From Paraburkholderia caffeinitolerans (GTDB lineage: Bacteria > Pseudomonadota > Gammaproteobacteria > Burkholderiales > Burkholderiaceae), in assembly GCF_902859945.1 (NCBI RefSeq), contig NZ_CADIKL010000047.1, positions 1 through 63,921 of the forward strand: DNA of 63,921 nt, given 5' to 3'. The position numbers and the translations under genes were made by a program. This document shows positions 1 to 8,671 of the stretch, piece by piece. Positions within the stretch are counted from its first letter, which is position 1, and every line of letters begins with the position of its first letter. A model generated the notes under the pieces. The model did not search any database. It was not told the origin of the DNA and saw only the letters and a list, made by a program, of their open reading frames with translations.

Positions 1-73
1 CAACGACCGCCTCGATGACCTTGACCCGCTCGAGTTCGCGCATGCTTGCCGTGATCAGCTCACGTCCGTTCAT
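1..73 (-). CDS. Transposase N-terminus, partial (ISNCY-like)
   Basis: Reading leftward from the ATG at 73, the frame gives MNGRELITASMRELERVKVI and then runs off the window edge. The short N-terminus, rich in Arg and Glu, resembles the region before the helix-turn-helix in ISNCY-family transposases, which carry an HTH followed by a DDE integrase core. Only about 24 residues are visible, so the family call rests mainly on the GGACATTTC repeats upstream of the gene. The rest of the gene lies left of the window. Confidence 0.45.
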   Translation of the reverse strand, partial: MNGRELITASMRELERVKVIEAVV

Positions 74-162
74 GGTTCGCCCCTGGTCGACGCCTCGCGT
101 GAGCGTGCGCTTCAACCAGGGCAGGAATCGGACATTTCTAATGAGCCAGAACCGGACATTTC
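1..162 (-). mobile_element. Edge of an insertion sequence, ISNCY-like (truncated by window)
   Basis: The first 73 bases hold the start of a leftward transposase-like gene. Two direct copies of GGACATTTC lie just outside it, at 130-138 and 154-162, the second within ACCGGACATTTC. GGACA-rich ends of this kind are, as I recall, common at termini of Burkholderia IS elements of the ISNCY and IS21 types. The boundary near 162 is inferred. The other end and any target duplication lie outside the window. Confidence 0.5.
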
Positions 163-243
163 AAAAAAGCCGTAACACCAAAAACTTCGATAATTTGTCT
201 TATGTAAAATCAAAGATGGAAAGGAGCCCGCCCGCACAATCTC

Positions 244-1941
244 CTATTTTCCCTGCATCTCCCCAACGACCTTCGCCATCCCTCGAGACAGCCGCGCAAT
301 CTGCCTATATAGCTCGATCATATCAACGGCCAATTGATAATCCAGCACCGCTGACTTCTGCGCCAGATCCAGATCGCCGAGAACACCTTGTCGAGCCTGT
401 ACGGCAAGCGCCTTGATCTCGGCCTTCGTTCCGGCATCGCGAGACGCCGCATCCGCATCGGGCCCGCCAATCGCCGCGATAACCGCACCCAGATTCTCCA
501 CGACGACTTCCGCAAAACGCGAGTTCGCAACATCGTTCAGCCGCGTGAGTTCGATTTGCTCAGTCAACCGCTGCTGGCTTACCGCCATCAGATTGGTGCC
601 AATAAGGTCGCCGACGCTCTCAAGACTCGTGACGATCTGCGTAAAACCCACCATCCACCGTCCCTCTTCTTCCGAGTGCTCGGTCTTCGAAAGCTGCCCA
701 ATGTAATGCAGAATTTCCGCCGAGAGCCGGTCCGCTTCCTTGTCCCGCTCCAGCAACGCATTGATCTCTTCAATCGACCCGCTCACCACCACATGGGCGC
801 CGTCGCGCACGATCCCGACGACCTCATCGCCCAGCCGGATCACCTCCAGACGAACGCGCTGAAGTCCAAGCGATGGTACGGCCATGGACGTTTCGTCGAG
901 GTAAGCAGGATTGCCGATCGGCTTCGTTTCAGGTTCGCGCGAGCGCACGATCATTCTCGCCAACCGCGCGATCCCTCCCGAGAACCAGATCAGCACCAAG
1001 GTGTTGGCCACGCTGAATATCGTGTGCGTGTTGGCGACCTGACGCGGTGTTTCTGCAGCCAGCCGGGCAACACCGTGCAATTCAGGGTATGCAGGGGAAA
1101 CGAAGCGGGCCAGGTCGGCCATTTGCGGAATAAAAAAGGCCCAAAACAGAACACCGAGAACGTTGAATATGAGGTGCACCACGCCAACCTGAATCGCCTC
1201 GGTGGATTTGCCGATCGAGGCAAGCAACGCGGTTCCGCAAGTGCCCACGTTGGCGCCCAGGATTAGTGCGATGCCCGCATCGAGCGGCATCAGCCCCTGT
1301 GCGCCGAGCGCAATGACGATGGCAAGCGTGGCGGCGGAGCTTTGCACGATCGCTGTAAAAATGGCGCCCGCGAGAATGCCCAACAACGGGTGCTCCATGT
1401 TTTGCATCGCGTCGATGAACGGCGGGTACGTTCGCAACGGCCGCGTGGCGTCGCCCATAAATTCGATGCCAAGAAATAGGAGCCCGAGCCCCATCACCAC
1501 TTCGCCGACTCTGCGAATCAGTTCGCGCTTGCCGAACGCATACAGGGCAAAACCAATGGCCAGCATGAACGGCGTCAGTTTCGAAACGTCGAATGCAATG
1601 ATTTGCGCAGTGACGGTCGAGCCGATGTTCGCGCCCATGATCATCGGAACCGACTGGGCCAAGGTCATCAAGCCCGCGGAGACGAATCCGACCAACAATA
1701 CGGTGGTGATCGTGGACGAATTCAACACCGCCGTCACCAACGCGCCGGCCAGTACGCCACGAAACCGGTTGGCCGTGAGGATGCCGATCAATGCCTGGAG
1801 TCTCGAGCCGGCGATGGCCTTGAAGCCGCCGGTCATGAATTGCAGCCCGAGCAGGAAGAGCGCGAGCCCACCGATAAGCAGGCCGAACATCGGCACCAGG
1901 TTCAGACTGGCCTGATCGATCGCCGAGGGATCGGGTGTCAT
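244..1941 (-). CDS. Na/Pi cotransporter family protein with PhoU-like tail
   Basis: Predicted inner-membrane sodium-dependent phosphate transporter of about 565 residues, resembling E. coli YjbB and NptA. The N-terminal ~330 residues are hydrophobic and hold the two inverted Na/Pi repeats with their signature polar motifs NSSTITTVLLVGF and QSSAATLAIVIAL. The C-terminal ~200 residues are helical and PhoU-like, with many charged residues and EEINALLERDKEADRLS. The ATG at 1941 is preferred to an upstream GTG at 1956 because GAGG lies seven bases before it. The gene stands alone between the IS edge and glutamate dehydrogenase. The substrate is inferred from the family; the protein could act in phosphate export or homeostasis. 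Confidence 0.85.
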   Translation of the reverse strand: MTPDPSAIDQASLNLVPMFGLLIGGLALFLLGLQFMTGGFKAIAGSRLQALIGILTANRFRGVLAGALVTAVLNSSTITTVLLVGFVSAGLMTLAQSVPMIMGANIGSTVTAQIIAFDVSKLTPFMLAIGFALYAFGKRELIRRVGEVVMGLGLLFLGIEFMGDATRPLRTYPPFIDAMQNMEHPLLGILAGAIFTAIVQSSAATLAIVIALGAQGLMPLDAGIALILGANVGTCGTALLASIGKSTEAIQVGVVHLIFNVLGVLFWAFFIPQMADLARFVSPAYPELHGVARLAAETPRQVANTHTIFSVANTLVLIWFSGGIARLARMIVRSREPETKPIGNPAYLDETSMAVPSLGLQRVRLEVIRLGDEVVGIVRDGAHVVVSGSIEEINALLERDKEADRLSAEILHYIGQLSKTEHSEEEGRWMVGFTQIVTSLESVGDLIGTNLMAVSQQRLTEQIELTRLNDVANSRFAEVVVENLGAVIAAIGGPDADAASRDAGTKAEIKALAVQARQGVLGDLDLAQKSAVLDYQLAVDMIELYRQIARLSRGMAKVVGEMQGK

Positions 1942-2028
1942 GATTGCGCCTCGCACCGGACTGTCGAGTCCGCTAGCGTGATCTTTTAGTTTACTGACGC
2001 AATGCGAATCCTCGCATTATCCAGGTAC

Positions 2029-2061
2029 GGGAACCGCCCCGCCATTGAACAAGCGGTTCCC
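2029..2061 (-). terminator. Hairpin after the NAD-GDH gene
   Basis: The 9-base arms GGGAACCGC and GCGGTTCCC are perfect and enclose a 15-base loop, just beyond the stop of the leftward glutamate dehydrogenase gene. There is no clear T run after it, so it may be a weak or Rho-assisted terminator, or may protect the mRNA end. Confidence 0.45.
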
Positions 2062-2078
2062 GCGCGACGCCCTGCACC

Positions 2079-5000
2079 TCAAGGCCGTTCCAGCGCCGCC
2101 ATTGCGCGCACGATCACCAGCAGAACGGAAAGGCTCACGCCGCTCGTCGCACGCAACTCCGTAAGCAGGTGCTCGTAGCGGGCGAGCGCCGCCTCGTGCT
2201 GTTCGCACCAGGCATCCACGAGTGCTTGTGCATCGGTGGTCTCGGGCGCGGCGGCGAGCGCGTTGGTGGTGAGCGCGCACTTGAGGCGCGCCACCTCCGC
2301 AAGCGCGGCCGCGCGCGCCATCGTGTCCCAATGCGTGGGCGTGGGCAGCGCCGCCGCGCGCTCGCTGATCCAGCCGTAGTTCAGGCGCATATCCAGCGCA
2401 AAATACGCTGCAGCCACGTGCTCGAGCGGTCGATCACATGCCGCCGCCACATCGGCGATATCGAGCAGTGCGATGGAAATTTCACCGCTCGCCACACGCA
2501 CCGCCAACGCGCTCTCCACACCCGCGTTCACGAGCTCCGCCTGGCGTACCGACAACGCTTCGAGATCGCTGGCCGGCAGCAGCGTCGGCAATTGCGGCGC
2601 GAGCCGCTGCGCCGCATCGCGGCAACGCGCGAGCAGCGCGCCCTCGCTGTCCACCGCGCCAGCCTGCAAATGCCGCAAGAACCAGAGCGCAGCGCGCTCC
2701 AGCAGCCTCGCAACGTCGACGAACATGCGCGCCTGCACGTCGTCGGGCACGCGGTTGTCGAGCGCGTCGATGTCGCGCCACACATCGGTCAGGTCGAACA
2801 CGTCCCGCGCCATGATGCAGGCGCGCACGATGTCGCCTGGCAGCACGTCAGATTCTTCCATCAGTCGATGCACGAATGCGCAGCCCACGCGGTTCACGAG
2901 CGCGTTCGTCAGGTGGGTCGCGAGAATCTCGCGACGCAGCGGGTGGCGCTGCATCGGCTCGCTGAAGCGCTGTTGCAGCGGCTTCGGAAAATAGTCGATC
3001 AACAAGTTGGCGACGAGCGGATCTTCCGGCACGTCCGATTCGAGCAGCGCATCGTAGAGCCACATCTTGCTGTAGGCGAGCAGCACGGCGCGCTCGGGCG
3101 ACGTGAGGCCGAGCTTCGCGCCCTGACGCTCCGCGATTTCGTCGTCGGTGGGCAGGAACTCGATCGCGCGGTTCAGGCGGCCCGCGCGTTCGAGCCAGCG
3201 CATGAGCCGCGTTTCCGCGTCGAGCAGTTCCGTGCTGTAGCGGCCCGCGATCGAGAGTGCCTGGGTCTGGTAATAGTTGTCGCTGAGCACGAGCAGCCCG
3301 ACTTCGTCGGTCATGTCGGCGAGCAGCGTGTTGCGCTGCTTCATCGTCATCTCGCCATCGGCCACCACGAGGCCGAGCAGAATCTTGATGTTGACTTCGT
3401 GGTCCGAACAGTCGACGCCTGCCGAATTGTCTATGGCGTCGGTATTGATACGCCCGCCGCGCTGGGCGAATTCGATGCGGCCAAACTGCGTGACGCCCAG
3501 GTTGCCGCCCTCGCCCACCACCTTGCAGCGCAGTTCCGCGCCGTTCACGCGCACCGCGTCGTTCGCCTTGTCGCCCACCTGAGCGTGGGTTTCGCGCACG
3601 GCCTTCACATAGGTGCCAATGCCGCCGTTGTAGAGCAGATCGACCGGCGCGAGCAAGATTGCGCGAATCAATTCGGTCGGCGCGAGCGAGGCCGCTTCGA
3701 TGCCGAGCGCGCTCTGCACGGCGGACGAAAGCGGAATGGTCTTCACGGAGCGCGCGAACACGCCGCCGCCTGCCGATATGGCCGAGGGATCGTAGTCGGC
3801 CCAGCTCGAGCGCTCGAGCGCGAAGAGCCGGCTACGTTCCGCGAAGCTCGTTGCCGGATCGGGATTGGGATCGAGAAAGATGTGCCGATGATCGAATGCA
3901 GCAATGAGCTTGATATGCGGCGAGAGCAGCATGCCGTTGCCGAAAACGTCGCCCGACATGTCGCCGACGCCGACCACCGTGAAATCGGTCGTCTGCGTAT
4001 CGACGCCCATTTCGCGGAAGTGCCGCTTGACCGACTCCCACGCGCCGCGCGCGGTGATCGCCATTTTCTTGTGGTCATAGCCTACCGAGCCGCCCGAAGC
4101 AAAGGCGTCGTCCAGCCAGAAGCCATACTCGTGTGAAATCGCGTTCGCGTAATCGGAGAAGGTCGCCGTGCCCTTGTCCGCCGCAACCACCAGATAGGGA
4201 TCGTCGGGGTCGTGGCGCACCACATCGGGCGGTGGCATGATCGCGTTGTTCACGAGGTTGTCGGTGAGATCGAGCAAGCCGCGCAGGAAGGTCTGATAGC
4301 ACGCCACGCCCTCGCGCATCCACGCTTCGCGGTCGGTAGGCGATGGCGGATTTTTCACCACGAAGCCGCCCTTCGAGCCCACCGGCACGATCACCACGTT
4401 CTTCACCATCTGCGCCTTCATGAGGCCGAGCACTTCAGTGCGGAAGTCCTCGCGCCGGTCGGACCAGCGCAGGCCGCCGCGCGCGACGCGCCCGCCACGC
4501 AGGTGCACGCCTTCCACGCGCGGCGAGTAGACCCAGATCTCGAACATTGGCTTGGGCTCGGGCAGCCCGGGCACCTTGGCCGGATTGAACTTGAACGACA
4601 GCGATGGAAGCAGTGAGCCGTCCGCTTCGCGACGGTAATAGTTGGTGCGCTGCGTTGCGTTGATGACGCCGAGAAATTGCCTGAGAATGCGGTCTTCGTC
4701 GAGATTGGGCACCTGATCGAGCGCGCTTTCGATGGCCTTTAGCGCACGCTCAGTGCGTGCCTCGCGCGCTTCACCCGCTTCGCCCGCTGCTGGGTCGAAG
4801 CGGATAACGAACAGCTCGACCAGCTGGCGCGCAATGGCCGGGTTGCCAGTGAGTGCGCGCTCGATATAGGCGTCGCTGAACGTCGATCCCACCTGGCGCA
4901 GATACTTCGCATACGCACGCAGAATAGTGACTTCACGTGCGCTCAAATACGCGCGCAGTACGAGGCGATTGAAGTCGTCGTTCTCGATGCGCGCGCTCCA

Positions 5001-6923
5001 CACGGCATCGAATGCGTCTTCGAACAGGTCTTTCACGCGTTCGATGTCGAACTCGGCATCGTCGGCGAGTTCGAGGCCGAAGTCGTGCACCCACGCGGGT
5101 TCGCAGCCCGGCGATGCGATGATGTACGGACGCTCTTCATCTACGCGCACGCCCAGATGCTCGAGCATCGGCAGGCTGCGCGACAACGCGATGGCTTCGC
5201 CCGTGCGGTACACCTTGAAACGGAACGCACGCGGCCCGGCTTCAATGGGCCGGTAGAGATTCATGGCAATGCGCTCCGTGCCCTGCACGCGCTCGATCAA
5301 CTCGATGTCGCGCACCGCCGTGCGCGCCGGGTAGTCGTCACGATAGCCGGCGGGAAACGAATCGGCGTAACGGTGCAGGAGCCGCGTGCCCTGCTCTTCG
5401 CCAAATGCGTCAAGCAAAGCGTCGGCCAGATCGTCCTGCCAGCGCCGCGTGACCTGCACGAGCCGCGCCTCCAGCTCGCGTGTGTCCACTTCCGGCATCG
5501 TGCCGGTTTTCGCATGGACTACGAAATGAATACGCGCGAGAGCCGATTCGGAAAGTAGCGGCGTGAATTCCACCGATTCGCCGTTGAATGCTTCCTTGAG
5601 CAGATTGGCAACGCGCAGGCGCAGATCCGTGTTGTACTTGTCGCGCGAAACATATACGAGGCAGGACACGAAACGGCCGAAGCGGTCGCGCCGCACGAAC
5701 AGGCGCGTGCGCTGATGCTCCTGCAAGCGCAATACGCCCATGGCGACGTCGAAAAGGTCGTCTTCGTCGGCCTGGAAGAGTTCGTCGCGCGGCCACGTTT
5801 CGAGCACCGTGACGAGCGATTTGCCGAGATGCCCTTTGGGCAGGAAACCCGCGCGCCGCACGATGTTCGCGCACTTGCGGCGCACGATCGGAATTTCAGA
5901 ACTGGAGACCATATAGGCCGTGGAGGTGTAGAGCCCCACGAAGCGCCGCTCGCCGCATACCTTGCCGTCAGGCCCCACGAGCTTCACGCCCGCATAGTCG
6001 AGATAGCCGGGACGATGCACGGTCGCGCGCGAATTCGCCTTGGTCAGGAAGATAGGCCACGCGCCCGTGATGATTTCCGTTGCTGCGCTGGGCAACGGCG
6101 TAGTGTCGGGCGTGCCGGGCGCGCGCAGCGACTCGCGCAGAATGCCGAGGCCCGAGCCCTCCACGCCGCGCAGGGCGAAGCCGTCGCCCTGCTCGACCAG
6201 CGCGTAGTCGCGCTGGCCAAGGAACGTGAAATGGTCGGCGGCCATCCATTCGAGAAACGCGCGCGATTCGACGTCTTCGGCGCTGCTCTCGCGCGCCTTC
6301 ATCGTCTTGATCGTGGCGCGCGCCACCTCGACGATCTTTGGCCAGTCCTCGACCGCCGCGCGCACATCGCCTAGCACTTTGCCGATGGAGCCGCGTAATT
6401 CATCGAGTTTTGCTGCATCGCCGCAGCGGTCGACTTCGAAATGAATGAACGAGGCGAGCTGCGATTGTCCGTCGTCCGTGCCCGCGCCGCCTACGTCTAC
6501 CCGCACGATCGCGCCGTCCTGGCCGCGCCAGACGCGAAACACGGGGTGCATCACCGAATGCAGCGCGAGCCCGAGCTTGTTGACGGCCATGGAGACCGAG
6601 TCGACAAGAAACGGCATGTCATCGTTGACGATCTCGATCACGGTGTGGTCGGAGTGCCAGCCGTGCTGCTCGAGGATCGGGTTGTAGACCCGCATGCGCT
6701 CGCTGCCGGGCACGAAGCGCTGCGCCGCCTGCCAGTGCGCCATGGCAGCGCCGTAGAGATCGGCCACGCTGCGGCTGCGCAGGTCTTCTGCGTCGACGAA
6801 GTCGTAGTAATGCCGTAGAAAGGGTTCGACGATCTGGAAGGTGGGTTCGGGTAAACGCCCACGTGCGAATTCCACGAGATCGGAGAGCAGATGGGTGACG
6901 AATTCCTCGTTTCTCACTTGCAT
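2079..6923 (-). CDS. gdh: NAD-specific glutamate dehydrogenase, large form (GDH2 type)
   Basis: Cytoplasmic enzyme converting glutamate to 2-oxoglutarate and ammonia with NAD. At 1614 residues it is the usual length of the ~180-kDa bacterial NAD-GDH family. The N-terminal half carries the long regulatory region. The catalytic core in the second half has RGGLRWSDRREDFRTE followed by MKAQMVKNVVIVPVGSKGGF with the conserved lysines, then VGVGDMSGDVFGNGML in the nucleotide-binding region. The ATG at 6923 has GGAG at suitable spacing. The gene is monocistronic, with a hairpin behind it. A catabolic role in glutamate use is inferred from the family. Confidence 0.93.
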   Translation of the reverse strand: MQVRNEEFVTHLLSDLVEFARGRLPEPTFQIVEPFLRHYYDFVDAEDLRSRSVADLYGAAMAHWQAAQRFVPGSERMRVYNPILEQHGWHSDHTVIEIVNDDMPFLVDSVSMAVNKLGLALHSVMHPVFRVWRGQDGAIVRVDVGGAGTDDGQSQLASFIHFEVDRCGDAAKLDELRGSIGKVLGDVRAAVEDWPKIVEVARATIKTMKARESSAEDVESRAFLEWMAADHFTFLGQRDYALVEQGDGFALRGVEGSGLGILRESLRAPGTPDTTPLPSAATEIITGAWPIFLTKANSRATVHRPGYLDYAGVKLVGPDGKVCGERRFVGLYTSTAYMVSSSEIPIVRRKCANIVRRAGFLPKGHLGKSLVTVLETWPRDELFQADEDDLFDVAMGVLRLQEHQRTRLFVRRDRFGRFVSCLVYVSRDKYNTDLRLRVANLLKEAFNGESVEFTPLLSESALARIHFVVHAKTGTMPEVDTRELEARLVQVTRRWQDDLADALLDAFGEEQGTRLLHRYADSFPAGYRDDYPARTAVRDIELIERVQGTERIAMNLYRPIEAGPRAFRFKVYRTGEAIALSRSLPMLEHLGVRVDEERPYIIASPGCEPAWVHDFGLELADDAEFDIERVKDLFEDAFDAVWSARIENDDFNRLVLRAYLSAREVTILRAYAKYLRQVGSTFSDAYIERALTGNPAIARQLVELFVIRFDPAAGEAGEAREARTERALKAIESALDQVPNLDEDRILRQFLGVINATQRTNYYRREADGSLLPSLSFKFNPAKVPGLPEPKPMFEIWVYSPRVEGVHLRGGRVARGGLRWSDRREDFRTEVLGLMKAQMVKNVVIVPVGSKGGFVVKNPPSPTDREAWMREGVACYQTFLRGLLDLTDNLVNNAIMPPPDVVRHDPDDPYLVVAADKGTATFSDYANAISHEYGFWLDDAFASGGSVGYDHKKMAITARGAWESVKRHFREMGVDTQTTDFTVVGVGDMSGDVFGNGMLLSPHIKLIAAFDHRHIFLDPNPDPATSFAERSRLFALERSSWADYDPSAISAGGGVFARSVKTIPLSSAVQSALGIEAASLAPTELIRAILLAPVDLLYNGGIGTYVKAVRETHAQVGDKANDAVRVNGAELRCKVVGEGGNLGVTQFGRIEFAQRGGRINTDAIDNSAGVDCSDHEVNIKILLGLVVADGEMTMKQRNTLLADMTDEVGLLVLSDNYYQTQALSIAGRYSTELLDAETRLMRWLERAGRLNRAIEFLPTDDEIAERQGAKLGLTSPERAVLLAYSKMWLYDALLESDVPEDPLVANLLIDYFPKPLQQRFSEPMQRHPLRREILATHLTNALVNRVGCAFVHRLMEESDVLPGDIVRACIMARDVFDLTDVWRDIDALDNRVPDDVQARMFVDVARLLERAALWFLRHLQAGAVDSEGALLARCRDAAQRLAPQLPTLLPASDLEALSVRQAELVNAGVESALAVRVASGEISIALLDIADVAAACDRPLEHVAAAYFALDMRLNYGWISERAAALPTPTHWDTMARAAALAEVARLKCALTTNALAAAPETTDAQALVDAWCEQHEAALARYEHLLTELRATSGVSLSVLLVIVRAMAALERP

Positions 6924-7241
6924 GGCGGACTCCAGGAAGGACGGCCATGGACTGCATCGGCGGGGAGTCCATTATGCACCGGCCGCGCGCTGGAAAGCGC
7001 CGGGATGTCCGCATTGCCCAGTGTTGTTGAACGGTGTTATGCGCCGCAATGCAGCATTTTCAGGGCCACATTTGGCGGTGTGCTGTTCGATTTACGGGGT
7101 CGAATACGGGTTGTAATAAAGCGACAATTAGCGCCTAAAAATGACTGTATTTCGATTAATGGATTCGTATACTGCCGTCGTAAAGTCGAATCTGCCGGAG
7201 CAGCCTGCTGCCAGCGCTTCCCGGCTTTCAGGAGACAAGCG
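6924..7241. other. Intergenic region between divergent genes
   Basis: This 318-base spacer separates the leftward glutamate dehydrogenase gene from the rightward small exported protein. It becomes AT-rich from about 7085 to 7190, where promoters for the rightward gene are likely. I see no convincing gene, strong repeat or hairpin in it. Confidence 0.5.
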
Positions 7242-7568
7242 GTGGATTCGTTTAGCAATACGAGGCAATTGACGCTGTGCGCGATGATCGCGTGCGTAGC
7301 GCTATTGGCCCCGGCGCTTGCCCAAGCGCAGGAAGTCGGCGCCACGGGCGGCGCGCTCAGTGGCGCGTTTTTCAACGGCTCCAGCGTTTCGGCCAAGGCC
7401 GCGCGCAACGTCATCGACAGCGCCAAGGTCGACAATCTCGGCATTCCCCAACTCGATTCGTCCGGACAGTCGAAGACGCCGCCGCCGCGCGTGATGCCTT
7501 TCATCGACGGCGGCTATGGGCGCAGGCGGCCGGCAGTGGGCCTCGACTTTTCGTTCGAGCTTGGCTAG
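7242..7568 (+). CDS. Small exported protein of unknown function
   Basis: Not a family I recognise. The product is about 108 residues, starting at a GTG at 7242 with AGGAG seven bases before it. Residues 1-27 form a clear Sec signal peptide (hydrophobic run CAMIACVALLAPAL, then AQAQ), so the mature protein is likely periplasmic or surface-exposed. The mature part is Gly/Ser-rich at first, then has VDNLGIPQLD and PFIDGGYGRRRPAVGLDFSFELG, an ending reminiscent of a beta-strand. It faces the leftward porin gene end-on. No catalytic motif is visible. Confidence 0.65.
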   Translation: MDSFSNTRQLTLCAMIACVALLAPALAQAQEVGATGGALSGAFFNGSSVSAKAARNVIDSAKVDNLGIPQLDSSGQSKTPPPRVMPFIDGGYGRRRPAVGLDFSFELG

Positions 7569-7609
7569 GCGCGCAACGCCCGGCCTGTCTCGTCACTGGT
7601 TTAGCTTGA

Positions 7610-8668
7610 CTAGAACCAGTCGATCATCCCGATCTGCACGCCGCGCACCGTCGCGCCCGGCCACGATGGCGGGAGACCGATGACGCTCACGCCGCGCAGC
7701 GTCATTTCGCCTTGCCCATAATTGCGCAGCCAGCCCGCGCTCGCGTAAAGCAAAACGCGCTTCGAGACGTCGTACTCGCACGCCGCGCTGAACTGGTCGG
7801 CGTCATTATCGCCGCCGGAGCGGTCGCGCATATACGTGTAGCCCAGCGAAGCGCGAAAACGCGCGCTCACCGCGTAGCGCGCCGACACTGACACGCCATC
7901 GTTGTGATAGCGCGGCGCGCCGCCGTCGCCGTTGAAGAACGAGACAAAACCCGTGAGCGGGCCGTACACGTACGAAACGCCGCCGAGATTCGCGCGTAGC
8001 GCGCCGTTACCGTGCGTTTGCTGGTGCGCGTATGAAATGCGGAATGGGCCGTTGTGGTACGCAAAGGTTTCGATGTTTCCGGCGATGCCGTTGCCATCGC
8101 CATCGCCTGCATTGCGCAGCGCGGTCATGAGCGTCGTCGAGAAACCGTGGAATTCGGGCGAAAGGTACGTGATGGCATTGCTCACGTACGGTGTGATCTT
8201 CGAGAGATTGTTGAGTCCCGAGGCGATGGTGCCCGCACCGAACGCGTCGAGCCCGCCCTTGAACGGAATATAAATGGGCGAGTACTGGCGGCCCACGCGT
8301 AGCGTGCCGTACGACGTGCCCAAGCCGATCCACGCCTGGCGGTTGAAGATCGTATTGTTCACCGCGAACGTGCCATCGTTCGAGCCGAAGCCGTTCTCCA
8401 GAGCGAACAGAATCTGCACGCCGTTGCCGATGTCCTCGGCTCCGCGCAGGCCCACGCGCGAACCGCGATACGCGCCCGAGTCCATGCGCGCGACGTAGCC
8501 CGCGCCGGGGTTGGTGATTTCGATGCTCGTGTCGAGCAAGCCGTAGAGCGTGACGGTGCTTTGGGCATGCGCGTCCCTCACGTGTGCCGCCAGCACAAAG
8601 AGCGAGACGAACGCAACGAGCGCGCCTCGCGGCGCGCTCCGTTCGCAAAAGCGAGGACGAAATCGCAC
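7610..8668 (-). CDS. Gram-negative porin (OmpC-like)
   Basis: Outer-membrane trimeric porin for passive diffusion of small solutes. The product is about 352 residues, with a signal region ending AHAQ and the typical mature start STVTLYGLLDTSIEI. The sequence contains VGLRGAEDIGNGVQILFALENGFG and GTLRVGRQYSPIY, all hallmarks of Burkholderiales porins. The C-terminus ends MIDWF, with the terminal Phe expected for BAM recognition. The first possible start is a GTG at 8668, only three bases after the glucose dehydrogenase stop, so translation may be coupled; the N-terminus before the hydrophobic core is unusually Arg-rich. Co-transcription suggests a role in sugar uptake, which is inference. Confidence 0.85.
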   Translation of the reverse strand: MRFRPRFCERSAPRGALVAFVSLFVLAAHVRDAHAQSTVTLYGLLDTSIEITNPGAGYVARMDSGAYRGSRVGLRGAEDIGNGVQILFALENGFGSNDGTFAVNNTIFNRQAWIGLGTSYGTLRVGRQYSPIYIPFKGGLDAFGAGTIASGLNNLSKITPYVSNAITYLSPEFHGFSTTLMTALRNAGDGDGNGIAGNIETFAYHNGPFRISYAHQQTHGNGALRANLGGVSYVYGPLTGFVSFFNGDGGAPRYHNDGVSVSARYAVSARFRASLGYTYMRDRSGGDNDADQFSAACEYDVSKRVLLYASAGWLRNYGQGEMTLRGVSVIGLPPSWPGATVRGVQIGMIDWF

Positions 8669-8671
8669 GCG

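Noticed and set aside
2169..4136. 655-codon open frame on the plus strand within the glutamate dehydrogenase gene
   Set aside because: It is antisense to a well-conserved enzyme and has typical high-GC shadow composition.
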